The notes under the pieces were generated by a model. The model saw nothing but the letters and a program-made list of their open reading frames with translations, was not told the origin of the DNA and did no database searches. A stretch of DNA of 64,000 bases from the NCBI RefSeq assembly GCF_000367525.1, contig NZ_HF570956.1, forward strand, positions 300,721 to 364,720. The letters run 5' to 3'. A program made the position numbers and the translations under genes. This DNA is from Phycicoccus elongatus Lp2 (GTDB lineage: Bacteria > Actinomycetota > Actinomycetes > Actinomycetales > Dermatophilaceae). Below are positions 1 through 7,780 of this stretch, in pieces (position 1 is the first letter of the stretch; each line of letters begins with the position of its first letter).

Positions 1-795
1 CTGGCACCGCTCATCATGCTCATCGCGGCGTTGTCTCCGCTCCTGCCGCAGTCGCCGCTCTACTTCTTCCCCGACGCCGCCAAATGGCTCAACGACCCGG
101 CCAATGCGGTGGGCTCGGCCCCGCTCCTCCTCACGCTCGCCTTCCCCACCGTCGCGGCCCTCTTTCTCGTCTGGCTGGCCATGACCCGGCTCCAGGGGCG
201 GCCGCTTCGCGACGCCGGCGCACTGTGGACGCGCGCCTCGTTCGGCCTCCTCGGGGTCGGCCTGGCGCTCTCCTTCGCCGTCACCTTTGCAACAGCACTG
301 CCCTTCCAGAGCAGTGCGCGCGGTGTGGAGGACATCGGGTCGCCGCTCTGGGTGGGCGTTCTGGCGGCCGTCGTGCGCGGCGTCTTCATGCAGGGCTTCC
401 CTGAGGAACTCGTCATGCGCGGTTGGCTGATGCAGGTCCTGCGTGATCGCCCGCTCGTCGCCGTCGCCGTCTCCACGGTCATTTTCGGTGTCCTGCACTA
501 CTTCTCGTCCGGCGGCCAGGAGTCCGCGGGCGAGCGCGTGGTCTACCTGCTCAACCCGACGGCCTTCGGCTTCTGCGCTGCCGCGTTCGTCCTGCTGACC
601 CGGTCCATCTGGCCGGCCGTCGGCATCCACGCCGGGATGCACTTGGCCCACCTGGCCGGGGCGCTGATGGGGGTGGCCTTCGAGTCGCCGACGATCTGGA
701 TCACCAGTGCGATCGGGTATGCCGTGGCCGGAGTCGTCGTGCTGGTGCTGTGGCACCGCCGAGGCCGGTCCACGGAGGTCGTCATCGACCGCTGA
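1..795 (+). CDS. CPBP family intramembrane metalloprotease (5' end outside window)
   Basis: Membrane-embedded CPBP/Abi-type glutamic metalloprotease. The frame is open from the first base. The first ATG is at 16, but the residues before and after it look like part of a first membrane helix, so the true start is probably upstream. Family motifs are visible: an EELVMRG box near the middle, then FGVLHYF and a late GIHAGMHLAH, giving the Glu-Glu-Arg and His residues of the active site. At least six hydrophobic segments are present. The stop is followed by a strong hairpin, so this is the last gene of its unit. The substrate cannot be told from sequence. Confidence 0.85.
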   Translation: MAPLIMLIAALSPLLPQSPLYFFPDAAKWLNDPANAVGSAPLLLTLAFPTVAALFLVWLAMTRLQGRPLRDAGALWTRASFGLLGVGLALSFAVTFATALPFQSSARGVEDIGSPLWVGVLAAVVRGVFMQGFPEELVMRGWLMQVLRDRPLVAVAVSTVIFGVLHYFSSGGQESAGERVVYLLNPTAFGFCAAAFVLLTRSIWPAVGIHAGMHLAHLAGALMGVAFESPTIWITSAIGYAVAGVVVLVLWHRRGRSTEVVIDR

Positions 796-810
796 CCCGG
801 CCCAACGATC

Positions 811-856
811 AAGGCGAGGTATGCCGTGGAGCTGAGTCCGCGGCATACCTCGCCTT
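811..856. terminator. 20-bp hairpin terminator
   Basis: The arms at 811-830 and 837-856 pair along 20 bp with one G-T wobble around a 6-nt loop. It lies between the CPBP gene and a converging gene remnant, so it could stop transcription from both sides. The arm contains GGCGAGGTATGCCG, also found in the hairpin at 5913-5958. Confidence 0.8.
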
Positions 857-880
857 GTGTCTTGATTTGGGAAGGGGTCC

Positions 881-1114
881 TTACTTACCGCAGTCGTTCT
901 GGACGACGGAGAACGGCACGGAGTCGGCCTTGCCGGTGGAGAACTCCATGTTCTTCTTCCACATGTCCTCGTCGATCGAGGTGAGGAAGGAGTCGTGGCC
1001 CTCCTCCCAGATCTGGGTGGCGACCTTGGCGTCGATGGACAGGTTCTTCTGGAGCAGGGCGATGGCCTTGTCCTTGTTGGCCTTGTCGTTGATCCAGGTG
1101 ACGGCTTCCTTCAT
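881..1114 (-). pseudogene. C-terminal remnant of an ABC transporter substrate-binding protein
   Basis: 77 codons resembling the C-terminal lobe of an SsuA/NMT1-like periplasmic binding protein: an amphipathic helix rich in Asn, Lys and Ala, then the WEEG and MWKKNMEF region, ending NDCGK. Whole proteins of this kind are about 330 residues. A TGA in the same frame lies just before the ATG at 1114, there is no signal peptide or lipobox, and no ABC ATPase or permease is nearby, so the 5' three quarters are gone. The family call is moderate and the remnant status is firmer. Confidence 0.5.
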
Positions 1115-1215
1115 CGCTCAACACCTGGTACGACGACGTCGACGACGCCCTGGCGCGTCTCGGCTTCCCGCCCAACCGCAAGCCGGGGCAGCTCGGTTTC
1201 CTGATGCACGCCTGA
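1111..1215 (+). pseudogene. 3' remnant of an unidentified gene
   Basis: About 31 codons ending in TGA at 1213 read NTWYDDVDDALARLGFPPN followed by a short Gly/Leu tail. Composition looks coding, but no start or upstream part exists: the left border coincides with the truncated 5' end of the opposite-strand remnant at 1114. The family was not recognised. A deletion that joined two genes would explain the arrangement. Confidence 0.35.
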
Positions 1216-1243
1216 TCCAGGGATCAGACTGAGGAGACGAGTG

Positions 1244-2596
1244 ATGACGTCGGTCACCGAGGCAGCCCCCGTGGCTGCCGATGACACGGTGCCGAACCAG
1301 GCGCCGGGGAAGAAGTCCCGATTCTTCCCCGGTCTGGTGTTCGGCCTGACCTTCGCGCTGCTCCTGTCGGACTACATGTCCCGTCAGGTGCTCGCGGCAG
1401 TCTTCCCCCTCCTCAAGGCGGAGTGGGGTCTCACCGACACCGAGCTCGGCACGCTCAACAGCGTCGTCGCCCTCGCGGTCGGACTGCTCGCTGTGCCCTT
1501 GTCCGTCCTGGGTGACCGCTTCGGCCGGGCCCGGGCGATCGTCGGCATGGCAACCCTGTGGAGCTTGGCGACGCTGGCGTCGGCCTGGGCGTCGAACTAT
1601 GGCGAGCTGCTCGTGGCTCGCATCATTGTCGGTGTCGGTGAGGCCGCCTACGGCAGCATCGGTCTGGCCGTCGTCTTCCTCGTGTTCAAGCCTCACCTGC
1701 GCTCGACCCTCTCCGGGGCCTTCCTCGGTGGTGGCGCCTTCGGCTCCGTCATCGGTGTCGCCCTCGGTGGCGTCATCGCGATGCGCTTCGGCTGGCGCCA
1801 CGCCTTCATCGTCATGGGTGTCATCGGCCTGGTGCTCGCGGTCATCTACGCCTTCACCATCACCGAGAAGAAGCTCCGGGACCACGCCATCCCGGACGCC
1901 GCCGCCAAATTGGAGCCGACGACCAAGAAGCTCATGACCAAGGCGCGCTTCAAGACCCTCTTCTCCACACCTGCCGTCGTCATGGCCTACCTGGGCAGTG
2001 GCCTGCAGTTGTTCATGACCGGCACCCTGCTCGCCTGGCTGCCGAGCTTCTTCAACCGCACCTACGGCATGACCCCGGACCGTGCGGGCAAGGTCGCTGC
2101 GCTCTTCCTGCTCCTCCTCGGCGTGGGCATGATCGGCACCGGCATCATCAGCGACCGGGTCAGCAAGGTGGTCACGGTGCGCAAGTGGACCACGTCTATC
2201 GTGTACTCCATTGTGAGCCTGATCTTCCTCGTCGCCGCCTTCTCGTTTGGCCCGTGTGCCCTCCAGCTCACGCTGCTCGCCGTCGGCGCCTTCTTCGTCT
2301 CCGGTCCCGCGGGGCCGGCCGGGGCGATGGTCGCGGCCCTGACCACCCCCTCCATCCGGGCGACTGCCTTTGCCACGTTGGCCCTGGCCAACAATGTCCT
2401 CGGCCTGGCCCTGGGTCCGATCGTGACCGGTCGCATCGCCGACTCCATCGGCCTGGCCGACGCCCTGCGTCTCGTGCCGTGGGTGGGACTGCTCGCGATC
2501 ACCGCGCTGGTCATCGGCTGGCGCACCCACCACTCGAGCCTGGCCAAGCTCGGCCTGGCCCCCGACGTCCGTCGAGTCAAGGGAGAGATCCGATGA
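1244..2596 (+). CDS. MFS transporter, Spinster-like
   Basis: 450-residue, 12-helix major facilitator of the inner membrane. After about 27 polar residues the first helix carries SDYMSRQ (42-48), where Asp and Arg are typical of Spinster/anion-symporter-like MFS proteins. The inter-helix motif GDRFGRAR lies at 90-97, and Gly-rich helices follow (GVGEAAYGS, LGGGAFGS). ATG 1244 is preferred to GTG 1241 because GAGGAG at 1231 is then properly spaced. The stop overlaps the next ATG (ATGA), so the gene is coupled to the hydrolase downstream. A carboxylate or lipid-like substrate would suit the acyl-CoA ligase in the same operon, but that is inference. Confidence 0.85.
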   Translation: MTSVTEAAPVAADDTVPNQAPGKKSRFFPGLVFGLTFALLLSDYMSRQVLAAVFPLLKAEWGLTDTELGTLNSVVALAVGLLAVPLSVLGDRFGRARAIVGMATLWSLATLASAWASNYGELLVARIIVGVGEAAYGSIGLAVVFLVFKPHLRSTLSGAFLGGGAFGSVIGVALGGVIAMRFGWRHAFIVMGVIGLVLAVIYAFTITEKKLRDHAIPDAAAKLEPTTKKLMTKARFKTLFSTPAVVMAYLGSGLQLFMTGTLLAWLPSFFNRTYGMTPDRAGKVAALFLLLLGVGMIGTGIISDRVSKVVTVRKWTTSIVYSIVSLIFLVAAFSFGPCALQLTLLAVGAFFVSGPAGPAGAMVAALTTPSIRATAFATLALANNVLGLALGPIVTGRIADSIGLADALRLVPWVGLLAITALVIGWRTHHSSLAKLGLAPDVRRVKGEIR

Positions 2597-3165
2597 CCCT
2601 CGTCCTCGTGCCCGGTCTGCGCGGATCCGCACCGGATCACTGGCAGGAGCACCTCGCCCAGCGCGCCGATGCCGTCCACCTGCGCACCGACCGCGGCCCC
2701 CTCGACCTCGATGCCCGCGTCGCGGACCTGGACGAGGCGGTGACGTCGGTCGACCGGCCGATCATCATCGCTCACAGCGCGGGAGTGCTGACGCTCCTGC
2801 ACTGGGCGGCGCGAGCCCCTCGGTCCGTCACGTCCAAGGTCCTCGAGGCCCTCCTCGTGACACCGCCGACGCTCAATGCCGAACTGCCGCCGGTCTATCC
2901 GCGGCTGACCGAGCTGGCCGACCACGGCTGGCTCCCGGTGCCCACGCAGGCCCTGCCGTTCCCGGCCACTGTCGGGCTGAGCGATGACGACCCGCTCGGC
3001 CCGGCCGGCGAGGTCCGCGACCTCGCCGCTGACTGGGGAGCCGTCGTCGTCGAGCTCGGCGCTGTCGGCCACGCGAACCCGGCGTCGGGCCACGGACCCT
3101 GGCCGGCGATGGACACCCTCGTCGAGGCCACGCTGCGCGAGTACTTCACCGAGGTGGACGCGTGA
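2593..3165 (+). CDS. RBBP9/YdeN-type serine hydrolase
   Basis: 190-residue alpha/beta hydrolase of the small RBBP9/YdeN family. It starts PGLRGSAPDHWQ as these proteins do. The nucleophile is Ser62 in IAHSAGV, the acid is within SDDDP (130-134), and the catalytic His160 is in GHANPASGHGPW. Length is normal and there is no signal peptide, so it is cytosolic. Its ATG overlaps the MFS stop, which places it second in an operon of transporter, hydrolase, permease and acyl-CoA ligase. It could release an acid for the ligase; this is inference. Confidence 0.85.
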   Translation: MTLVLVPGLRGSAPDHWQEHLAQRADAVHLRTDRGPLDLDARVADLDEAVTSVDRPIIIAHSAGVLTLLHWAARAPRSVTSKVLEALLVTPPTLNAELPPVYPRLTELADHGWLPVPTQALPFPATVGLSDDDPLGPAGEVRDLAADWGAVVVELGAVGHANPASGHGPWPAMDTLVEATLREYFTEVDA

Positions 3166-3190
3166 GCAAGGCGGGACGGGCGCGGCCACC

Positions 3191-4300
3191 GTGCCGGCTC
3201 CCGCTCCCACGACCGACGCCTCGGGCGGTGCGACTGCTCCGATCAGCCCGACTGCTCCGGACGCGGTGACCCCCGCCGGTCGCGGTCCGAAGCTGCCGAC
3301 CCGTCTGGCTTGGGTGCCCGGTGTCGCGCTCTCCTTCGCCGTGGCGCTCGCCGCCCTCGCGCTGCACCGCGCGGTCCCCATGGTCAATGCGGTGCTCGTG
3401 TGCATCATCCTCGGCGCCCTCGCGGGCAACCTGATCCGCATCCCCGCGACCTTCGCCCCCGGCTTGGCCATGTCCGCCCGGCGAGTCCTGCGGATCGGCA
3501 TCGTCATCCTGGGTCTGCAGCTGTCCCTGACCCAGATCGCCGCCCTCGGCCCGGGCATGTTGATCGTCGTCGTGGCCGTCGTCGGCGGCGGGATCCTCGG
3601 CACGCTGGCCATTGGGCGACTCCTGCGGGTGCCCATGGCTCAGCGGCTGCTCATCGCCACCGGCTTCTCGATCTGTGGCGCGGCGGCCGTCGCCGCGGTC
3701 GAGGGGACCATCGACCGCGAGGACGAGGACGTCGCGGCCTCCATCGCCCTCGTCGTCCTCTTCGGGACGCTGATGATCCCGCTGATCCCCCTGCTCGTCG
3801 GGCTCCTGTCGATGGACATCCACAGCGGTGGCCTGCTCGCCGGTGCCGCCACCCACGAGGTGGCCCAGGTCGTCGCCATCGGATCGCTGCTCGGGCCGGA
3901 TGCCGTCGGAGCCGCTGTCGTCGTCAAGCTCGCTCGTGTCGCGCTCCTCGCGCCGGTCGTCGTCACCGTCGGCTGGGCCGTCGCTCGCGGCCGTGCCCGG
4001 GTCGCCGACCAGGGCGGCAGTGCAACGCGTGCGACCAAGAAGCCGCCGATCATCCCCCTCTTCCTCGTCGGCTTCCTCGCGGCGTCCGTCATCGCGACGG
4101 TCTTCAGCCCGAGCGCGGGGGTGCTGCACCTGGCCTCCAGCGTGCAGAGCCTGTGCCTGGGCGCGGCGATGTTCGCCCTTGGCATCTCGGTGCGTGTCTC
4201 CATCCTGCGCAACCTCGGCCCACGCCCGCTCGTCCTGGGCTTCCTGTCCACCCTGCTGGTGCTCGTGATCGCGCTGACCGGCATCGCTCTGGTCGCCTGA
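3191..4300 (+). CDS. YeiH/PSE family putative sulfate exporter
   Basis: About 370-residue integral membrane protein of the YeiH (UPF0324) family with ten or so hydrophobic segments. Typical features are HRAVPMVNAVLVCIILGALAGN, GIVILGLQLSLTQI, the SICGAAAVAAVEGTI stretch and GATHEVAQVVAIGS with conserved His. No ATG precedes the first helix. GTG 3191 gives about 45 polar, Pro/Ala-rich residues before the first helix, and its RBS is weak, so the start is uncertain. Some relatives are described as sulfate or sulfonate exporters, and the substrate is unproven. It lies 25 bases after the hydrolase gene in the same operon. Confidence 0.8.
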   Translation: MPAPAPTTDASGGATAPISPTAPDAVTPAGRGPKLPTRLAWVPGVALSFAVALAALALHRAVPMVNAVLVCIILGALAGNLIRIPATFAPGLAMSARRVLRIGIVILGLQLSLTQIAALGPGMLIVVVAVVGGGILGTLAIGRLLRVPMAQRLLIATGFSICGAAAVAAVEGTIDREDEDVAASIALVVLFGTLMIPLIPLLVGLLSMDIHSGGLLAGAATHEVAQVVAIGSLLGPDAVGAAVVVKLARVALLAPVVVTVGWAVARGRARVADQGGSATRATKKPPIIPLFLVGFLAASVIATVFSPSAGVLHLASSVQSLCLGAAMFALGISVRVSILRNLGPRPLVLGFLSTLLVLVIALTGIALVA

Positions 4301-4375
4301 CCCACTCGCACCACCTGCTCGTCTGCTTCCTCCCCTCCTCTCTCGCAACGGATGCATCGAAAGGCTCCACCCACC

Positions 4376-5881
4376 ATGAGCAATCTCGCTGCCAACCTCA
4401 CCTCCACCGCGGCGGCCTCACCGCAGGCGCCCGCCCTTCGCCTGGGCGACGTCATCGTCACCTTCGCCGAGTTGCAGGAGCAGGCCGCGCGCGTCGCTGC
4501 CGTTCTGGACTCCCGTGGCGTCGGCGTCGGTGACCGGGTCGCCATGATGCTGCCCAACGTGCTCGCCTTCCCGGCGATCTTCTACGGCATCCTGCGTGCC
4601 GGCGCGATCGCCGTGCCCCTCAACCCGCTGCTGAAGTCCGGCGAGGTCGAGTACATGCTGCGCGACTCCGGCGCCGGCCTGCTCTTCGGCTGGGAGGCCA
4701 TGGGTCAGGACGCCAGCGCAGGGGCTGCGGCCGCCGCCGCGGACGTCATTCTCATCGGTGACGCGGGCCTGGCCCCGGTCATCGAGGGCGTGACCCCGGC
4801 CGGTGCGCCCGTGGACCGCGCCGACGACGACACGGCCGTCATCCTCTTCACCTCCGGCACGACCGGCCACCCCAAGGGCGCCGAGCTCACGCACCACGGC
4901 CTCGACAGCAACCAGTCGCTCACCGTCCGCACCCTCATCAACCTCACCGCGGACGACGTCGTCATGGGCTGCCTGCCGCTCTTCCACATCTTCGGACTCA
5001 CGACCGGGCTCAACGCGGCCATCGGTGCGGGCGCCTGCCTGACGATGCTCCCGCGCTTCGACCCGCGCGCCGCCCTCGACATCCTCGCCGGGCACAACGT
5101 CACCGTCTTCGAAGGCGTGCCGACCATGTACTCGGCCATGCTCGCCGCCGCCGGCGACGACGAGATCTCCATCCCCGACCTGCGCATCTGCGTCAGCGGT
5201 GGATCGGCCCTGCCCGTGCGCGTGCTCGAGGAGTTCGAGGAGCGTTTCGGCTGCATCATCCTCGAGGGCTACGGCCTGTCCGAGACCTCTCCGGTCGCCT
5301 CCTTCAACCACCCCGACCGCGACCGCAAGCCCGGCTCGATCGGCACCCCGGTCGAGGGCGTCGAGATGCGCCTCGTCGACGACGAGCGTCGCCCGGTCGC
5401 GGAGGGTGAGCCCGGCGAGATCCAGATCCGGGGCGCCAACGTCATGAAGGGCTACTGGGGTCGCCCGGATGCCACGGCCTTGGCCATCGACGCGGACGGT
5501 TGGTTCTCCACCGGTGACATCGCCACCCGCGACGAGGAGGGCTACTACCGGATCGTCGACCGCAAGAAGGACCTCATCCTCCGCGGCGGTTACAACGTCT
5601 ACCCGCGTGAGGTCGAGGAGGTGCTGCACCAGCACCCGTCGGTCGCCGAGGCCGCCGTCGTCGGTGTCCCGCACGACAGCCTCGGCGAGGAGGTCGCTGC
5701 GGCGGTCGCGCTCAAGCCGGGCAAGGAGGCCACGCCCGAGGAGCTCACCGAGTTCGTCCGTGACCGGATCGCGGCCTACAAGTACCCCCGCCACGTCTGG
5801 ATCGTCGACGCGCTCCCCAAGAGCGCGACCGGCAAGATCCTGCGCCGCGAGGTGCGCGCCACGACTCACGCCGAGTCCTGA
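4376..5881 (+). CDS. Acyl-CoA synthetase (AMP-dependent ligase)
   Basis: 501-residue member of the ANL adenylating family, forming acyl-CoA from acid, ATP and CoA. The P-loop-like A3 motif TSGTTGHPKG is near residues 158-168, A5 is YGLSETSPV, A8 is STGDIATRDEEGYYRIVDRKKD, and the catalytic A10 Lys is in PKSATGKILRR near the C-terminus. ATG 4376 is preferred to 4352 because GAAAGG precedes it. It is the last gene of the operon that begins at 1244 and is followed by two hairpins. The chain length or aromatic nature of the substrate cannot be read from the sequence. Confidence 0.9.
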   Translation: MSNLAANLTSTAAASPQAPALRLGDVIVTFAELQEQAARVAAVLDSRGVGVGDRVAMMLPNVLAFPAIFYGILRAGAIAVPLNPLLKSGEVEYMLRDSGAGLLFGWEAMGQDASAGAAAAAADVILIGDAGLAPVIEGVTPAGAPVDRADDDTAVILFTSGTTGHPKGAELTHHGLDSNQSLTVRTLINLTADDVVMGCLPLFHIFGLTTGLNAAIGAGACLTMLPRFDPRAALDILAGHNVTVFEGVPTMYSAMLAAAGDDEISIPDLRICVSGGSALPVRVLEEFEERFGCIILEGYGLSETSPVASFNHPDRDRKPGSIGTPVEGVEMRLVDDERRPVAEGEPGEIQIRGANVMKGYWGRPDATALAIDADGWFSTGDIATRDEEGYYRIVDRKKDLILRGGYNVYPREVEEVLHQHPSVAEAAVVGVPHDSLGEEVAAAVALKPGKEATPEELTEFVRDRIAAYKYPRHVWIVDALPKSATGKILRREVRATTHAES

Positions 5882-5883
5882 TC

Positions 5884-5905
5884 GGTCGGGCCCTTCGGCC
5901 CGACC
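5884..5905 (+). terminator. Short GC hairpin terminator
   Basis: A perfect 9-bp stem, GGTCGGGCC with GGCCCGACC, around a CTTC loop, three bases after the ligase stop. This is the compact GC-hairpin terminator common in actinobacteria. Confidence 0.75.
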
Positions 5906-5912
5906 CACCGTC

Positions 5913-5958
5913 AAGGGCGAGGTATGCCGTGTGTCCGCACACGGCATACCTCGCCTTT
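5913..5958. terminator. 21-bp hairpin between convergent genes
   Basis: The arms at 5913-5933 and 5938-5958 pair with one mismatch around TCCG. It lies between the converging acyl-CoA ligase and regulator genes and shares GGCGAGGTATGCCGTG with the hairpin at 811-856, so the two probably belong to one terminator/repeat family. Confidence 0.8.
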
Positions 5959-5967
5959 GGTCTCGGC

Positions 5968-6927
5968 TCAGTCCCGGCCGAGGCCGTGGCGGCGCGCGTA
6001 CTCCAGGATCCCCTGTGCCGCAGCGGAATCGGTGGCCAGATGGGTGATGAAGCCGGCGGCCAGGGCGACGGCAAGGGCCTTGGACTTCACCCGCCCCCCG
6101 GCGATGCAGACGCGCCGCTCAATGGCGCTCAGGTCGGCCAGGGGCAGGGCGACGGTGCGGTCATCGAGGTCGGGAAGGCAGATCCGACCGGAGTCGTCGT
6201 AGAACCGGGAGAAGATGTCGCCGGCCGCGTGGCGGGACAGGTGTTCCCGTTCGGCGGGGGTGAAGTAGTCGAGGGCGAAGAGGGTCGAGTCCGGGGCGAT
6301 GTGACCCACCGTGAAGGCCGCCGTCGAGACCTGCCTGCCCATCTCGAGGACGAGTTGGATTTGACGCTCCTGCTCGAGGGCGCGCACCGTCTCGACATGC
6401 TCGAGGTAGACCGGGATGTGCAGGGTGCGCGGATAGGCGTTGAAGGCGGCGCAGAAGAGGGACATCGTTTCGTACTCACGGGTGCGCTTGGGTTGCAGCG
6501 GCACGCCGCCCTTGAGCTCGACGATCTCGACGCCGTCGCGGGCCGTCGTTGCGAGGTGTTGCGCCACCGCATACATGCTCTCGCCCCACGAGAGTCCCAG
6601 GTGCTCGCCATCGCGCACGAGACCCTCGATCAGAGTGGCCCCGACGCGGCCCAGGGCATCCAGGGGCGCGAGCGGGTCGACCGGCCCCGCCGCGACACGC
6701 ACCTCGGCCAGGCCGAAGCGCCGGGCGATCTGGTCACCGAGGTCGGAGGCGATCTCGCGCGGATCGTGGACGTCGATCGTGACGAAGCGAAGGTCCTTGG
6801 CGGTCTGGATCAGCTTGGAGACGGTGGGGCGTGAGACCCCGAGTTGCTGGGCCACCTCGTCCTGGGACAGGCCACGGACGTAGTAGAGCTTGGCCGCGTC
6901 GAGCGCCTGTTGCTCGCGTGCATCCAT
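5968..6927 (-). CDS. deoR: SorC/DeoR-type sugar-phosphate-responsive regulator
   Basis: 319-residue regulator of the SorC family (Bacillus DeoR type). The N-terminal helix-turn-helix at about 20-43 has LSQDEVAQQLGVSRPTVSKL. The rest is the sugar-phosphate-binding domain, with GLSWGESMYAVAQHL, VELKGGV and a C-terminal CIAGGRVKSKAL. It is transcribed divergently from deoC across an intergenic region holding repeated GAACATTCGT half-sites, so it most likely represses deoC and is relieved by deoxyribose phosphate. The neighbourhood supports the gene name; the ligand is inferred. Confidence 0.85.
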   Translation of the reverse strand: MDAREQQALDAAKLYYVRGLSQDEVAQQLGVSRPTVSKLIQTAKDLRFVTIDVHDPREIASDLGDQIARRFGLAEVRVAAGPVDPLAPLDALGRVGATLIEGLVRDGEHLGLSWGESMYAVAQHLATTARDGVEIVELKGGVPLQPKRTREYETMSLFCAAFNAYPRTLHIPVYLEHVETVRALEQERQIQLVLEMGRQVSTAAFTVGHIAPDSTLFALDYFTPAEREHLSRHAAGDIFSRFYDDSGRICLPDLDDRTVALPLADLSAIERRVCIAGGRVKSKALAVALAAGFITHLATDSAAAQGILEYARRHGLGRD

Positions 6928-6947
6928 CGCTGATCCTCCCGGTCTGG

Positions 6948-7035
6948 AACATTCGTCACCCTAGCATTTGACGTTTGTTCTATGGCGCTCCTATGCTGAT
7001 TGAACATTCGTGCAGCCCTTCATGGACATTCGTTC
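6948..7035. promoter_or_regulatory. deoR-deoC operator and deoC promoter
   Basis: Direct copies of GAACATTCGT occur at 6948-6957 and 7002-7011, a variant GGACATTCGTTC at 7024-7035, and an inverted copy ACGTTTGTTC at 6971-6980. A plausible deoC promoter is TTGACG (6968-6973) and TATGCT (6992-6997) with an 18-bp spacer. One half-site covers the -35 and another the expected start, as in repression by a multimeric SorC-family protein. Confidence 0.7.
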
Positions 7036-7078
7036 CGCTGAAGTCCGTCGTTGCACGAAGGCCAGGAAAGGAAGCGCC

Positions 7079-7732
7079 ATGACCGCTCACGCCAACGTCG
7101 CCCAGCTCATCGACCACACCCTCCTCAAGCCCGACGCCACGACCGCCGACATCGAGCGCCTCGTCGCCGAGGCCGCCGACCTGGGCACCTACTCGGTGTG
7201 CGTCTCCCCGAACCTCCTCCCTTTGGCCGATGCGCGCGGTCTCAAGGTCGCGACCGTGTGTGGCTTCCCCTCGGGCGCCCACCGCGCCGACGTCAAGGCT
7301 TTCGAGGCTGCAGCGTCGGTGCGCGATGGCGCGGACGAGATCGACATGGTCATCGACCTGGCCAAGCTCAAGTCCGGAGACATCGCCGGCACCGAGGCCG
7401 AGATCCGCGCCGTCCGCGAGGCCTGCCCGGCCCCGGTCGTGCTCAAGGTCATCATCGAGTCCGCGACCCTGACCGACGACGAGATCGTCGCCGCGTGCCG
7501 CGCCAGCGAGGCTGCCGGTGCCGACTTCGTCAAGACCTCGACCGGCTTCCACCCCGCCGGTGGTGCCACGGTCCACGCTGTCGAGTTGATGGCGAAGACC
7601 GTCGGTGGTCTACTGGGCGTCAAGGCCTCCGGGGGAGTGCGCACCGGTGCGGACGCGCTCGCCATGATCGAGGCCGGGGCCACGCGTCTCGGGGTCTCGG
7701 GGTCGCGCGAGGTCCTGGCCGGGCTGGCCTGA
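7079..7732 (+). CDS. deoC: Deoxyribose-phosphate aldolase
   Basis: 217-residue class I aldolase that splits 2-deoxyribose 5-phosphate into glyceraldehyde 3-phosphate and acetaldehyde in deoxynucleoside breakdown. TIM-barrel motifs are clear: [11 protein letters not shown], Asp89 in EIDMVID, the Schiff-base Lys152 in [11 protein letters not shown] and the second Lys182 in [10 protein letters not shown], matching Asp102, Lys167 and Lys201 of the E. coli enzyme. ATG 7079 follows GGAAAGGA, while the longer reading from 7010 would start inside the operator. Divergent deoR-like regulation and a transporter downstream complete a small deoxyribose unit. Confidence 0.95.
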   Translation: MTAHANVAQLIDHTLLKPDATTADIERLVAEAADLGTYSVCVSPNLLPLADARGLKVATVCGFPSGAHRADVKAFEAAASVRDGADEIDMVIDLAKLKSGDIAGTEAEIRAVREACPAPVVLKVIIESATLTDDEIVAACRASEAAGADFVKTSTGFHPAGGATVHAVELMAKTVGGLLGVKASGGVRTGADALAMIEAGATRLGVSGSREVLAGLA

Positions 7733-7780
7733 GCAGCGCCCGCGGACCTTCGACCACGTCACCCAGAACGGACAACCGAC

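Noticed and set aside
1118..2632. Long leftward open frame of about 500 codons opposite the MFS gene
   Set aside because: Highly charged Glu/Asp/Arg/Gly composition typical of antisense frames in high-GC genes; no family features.
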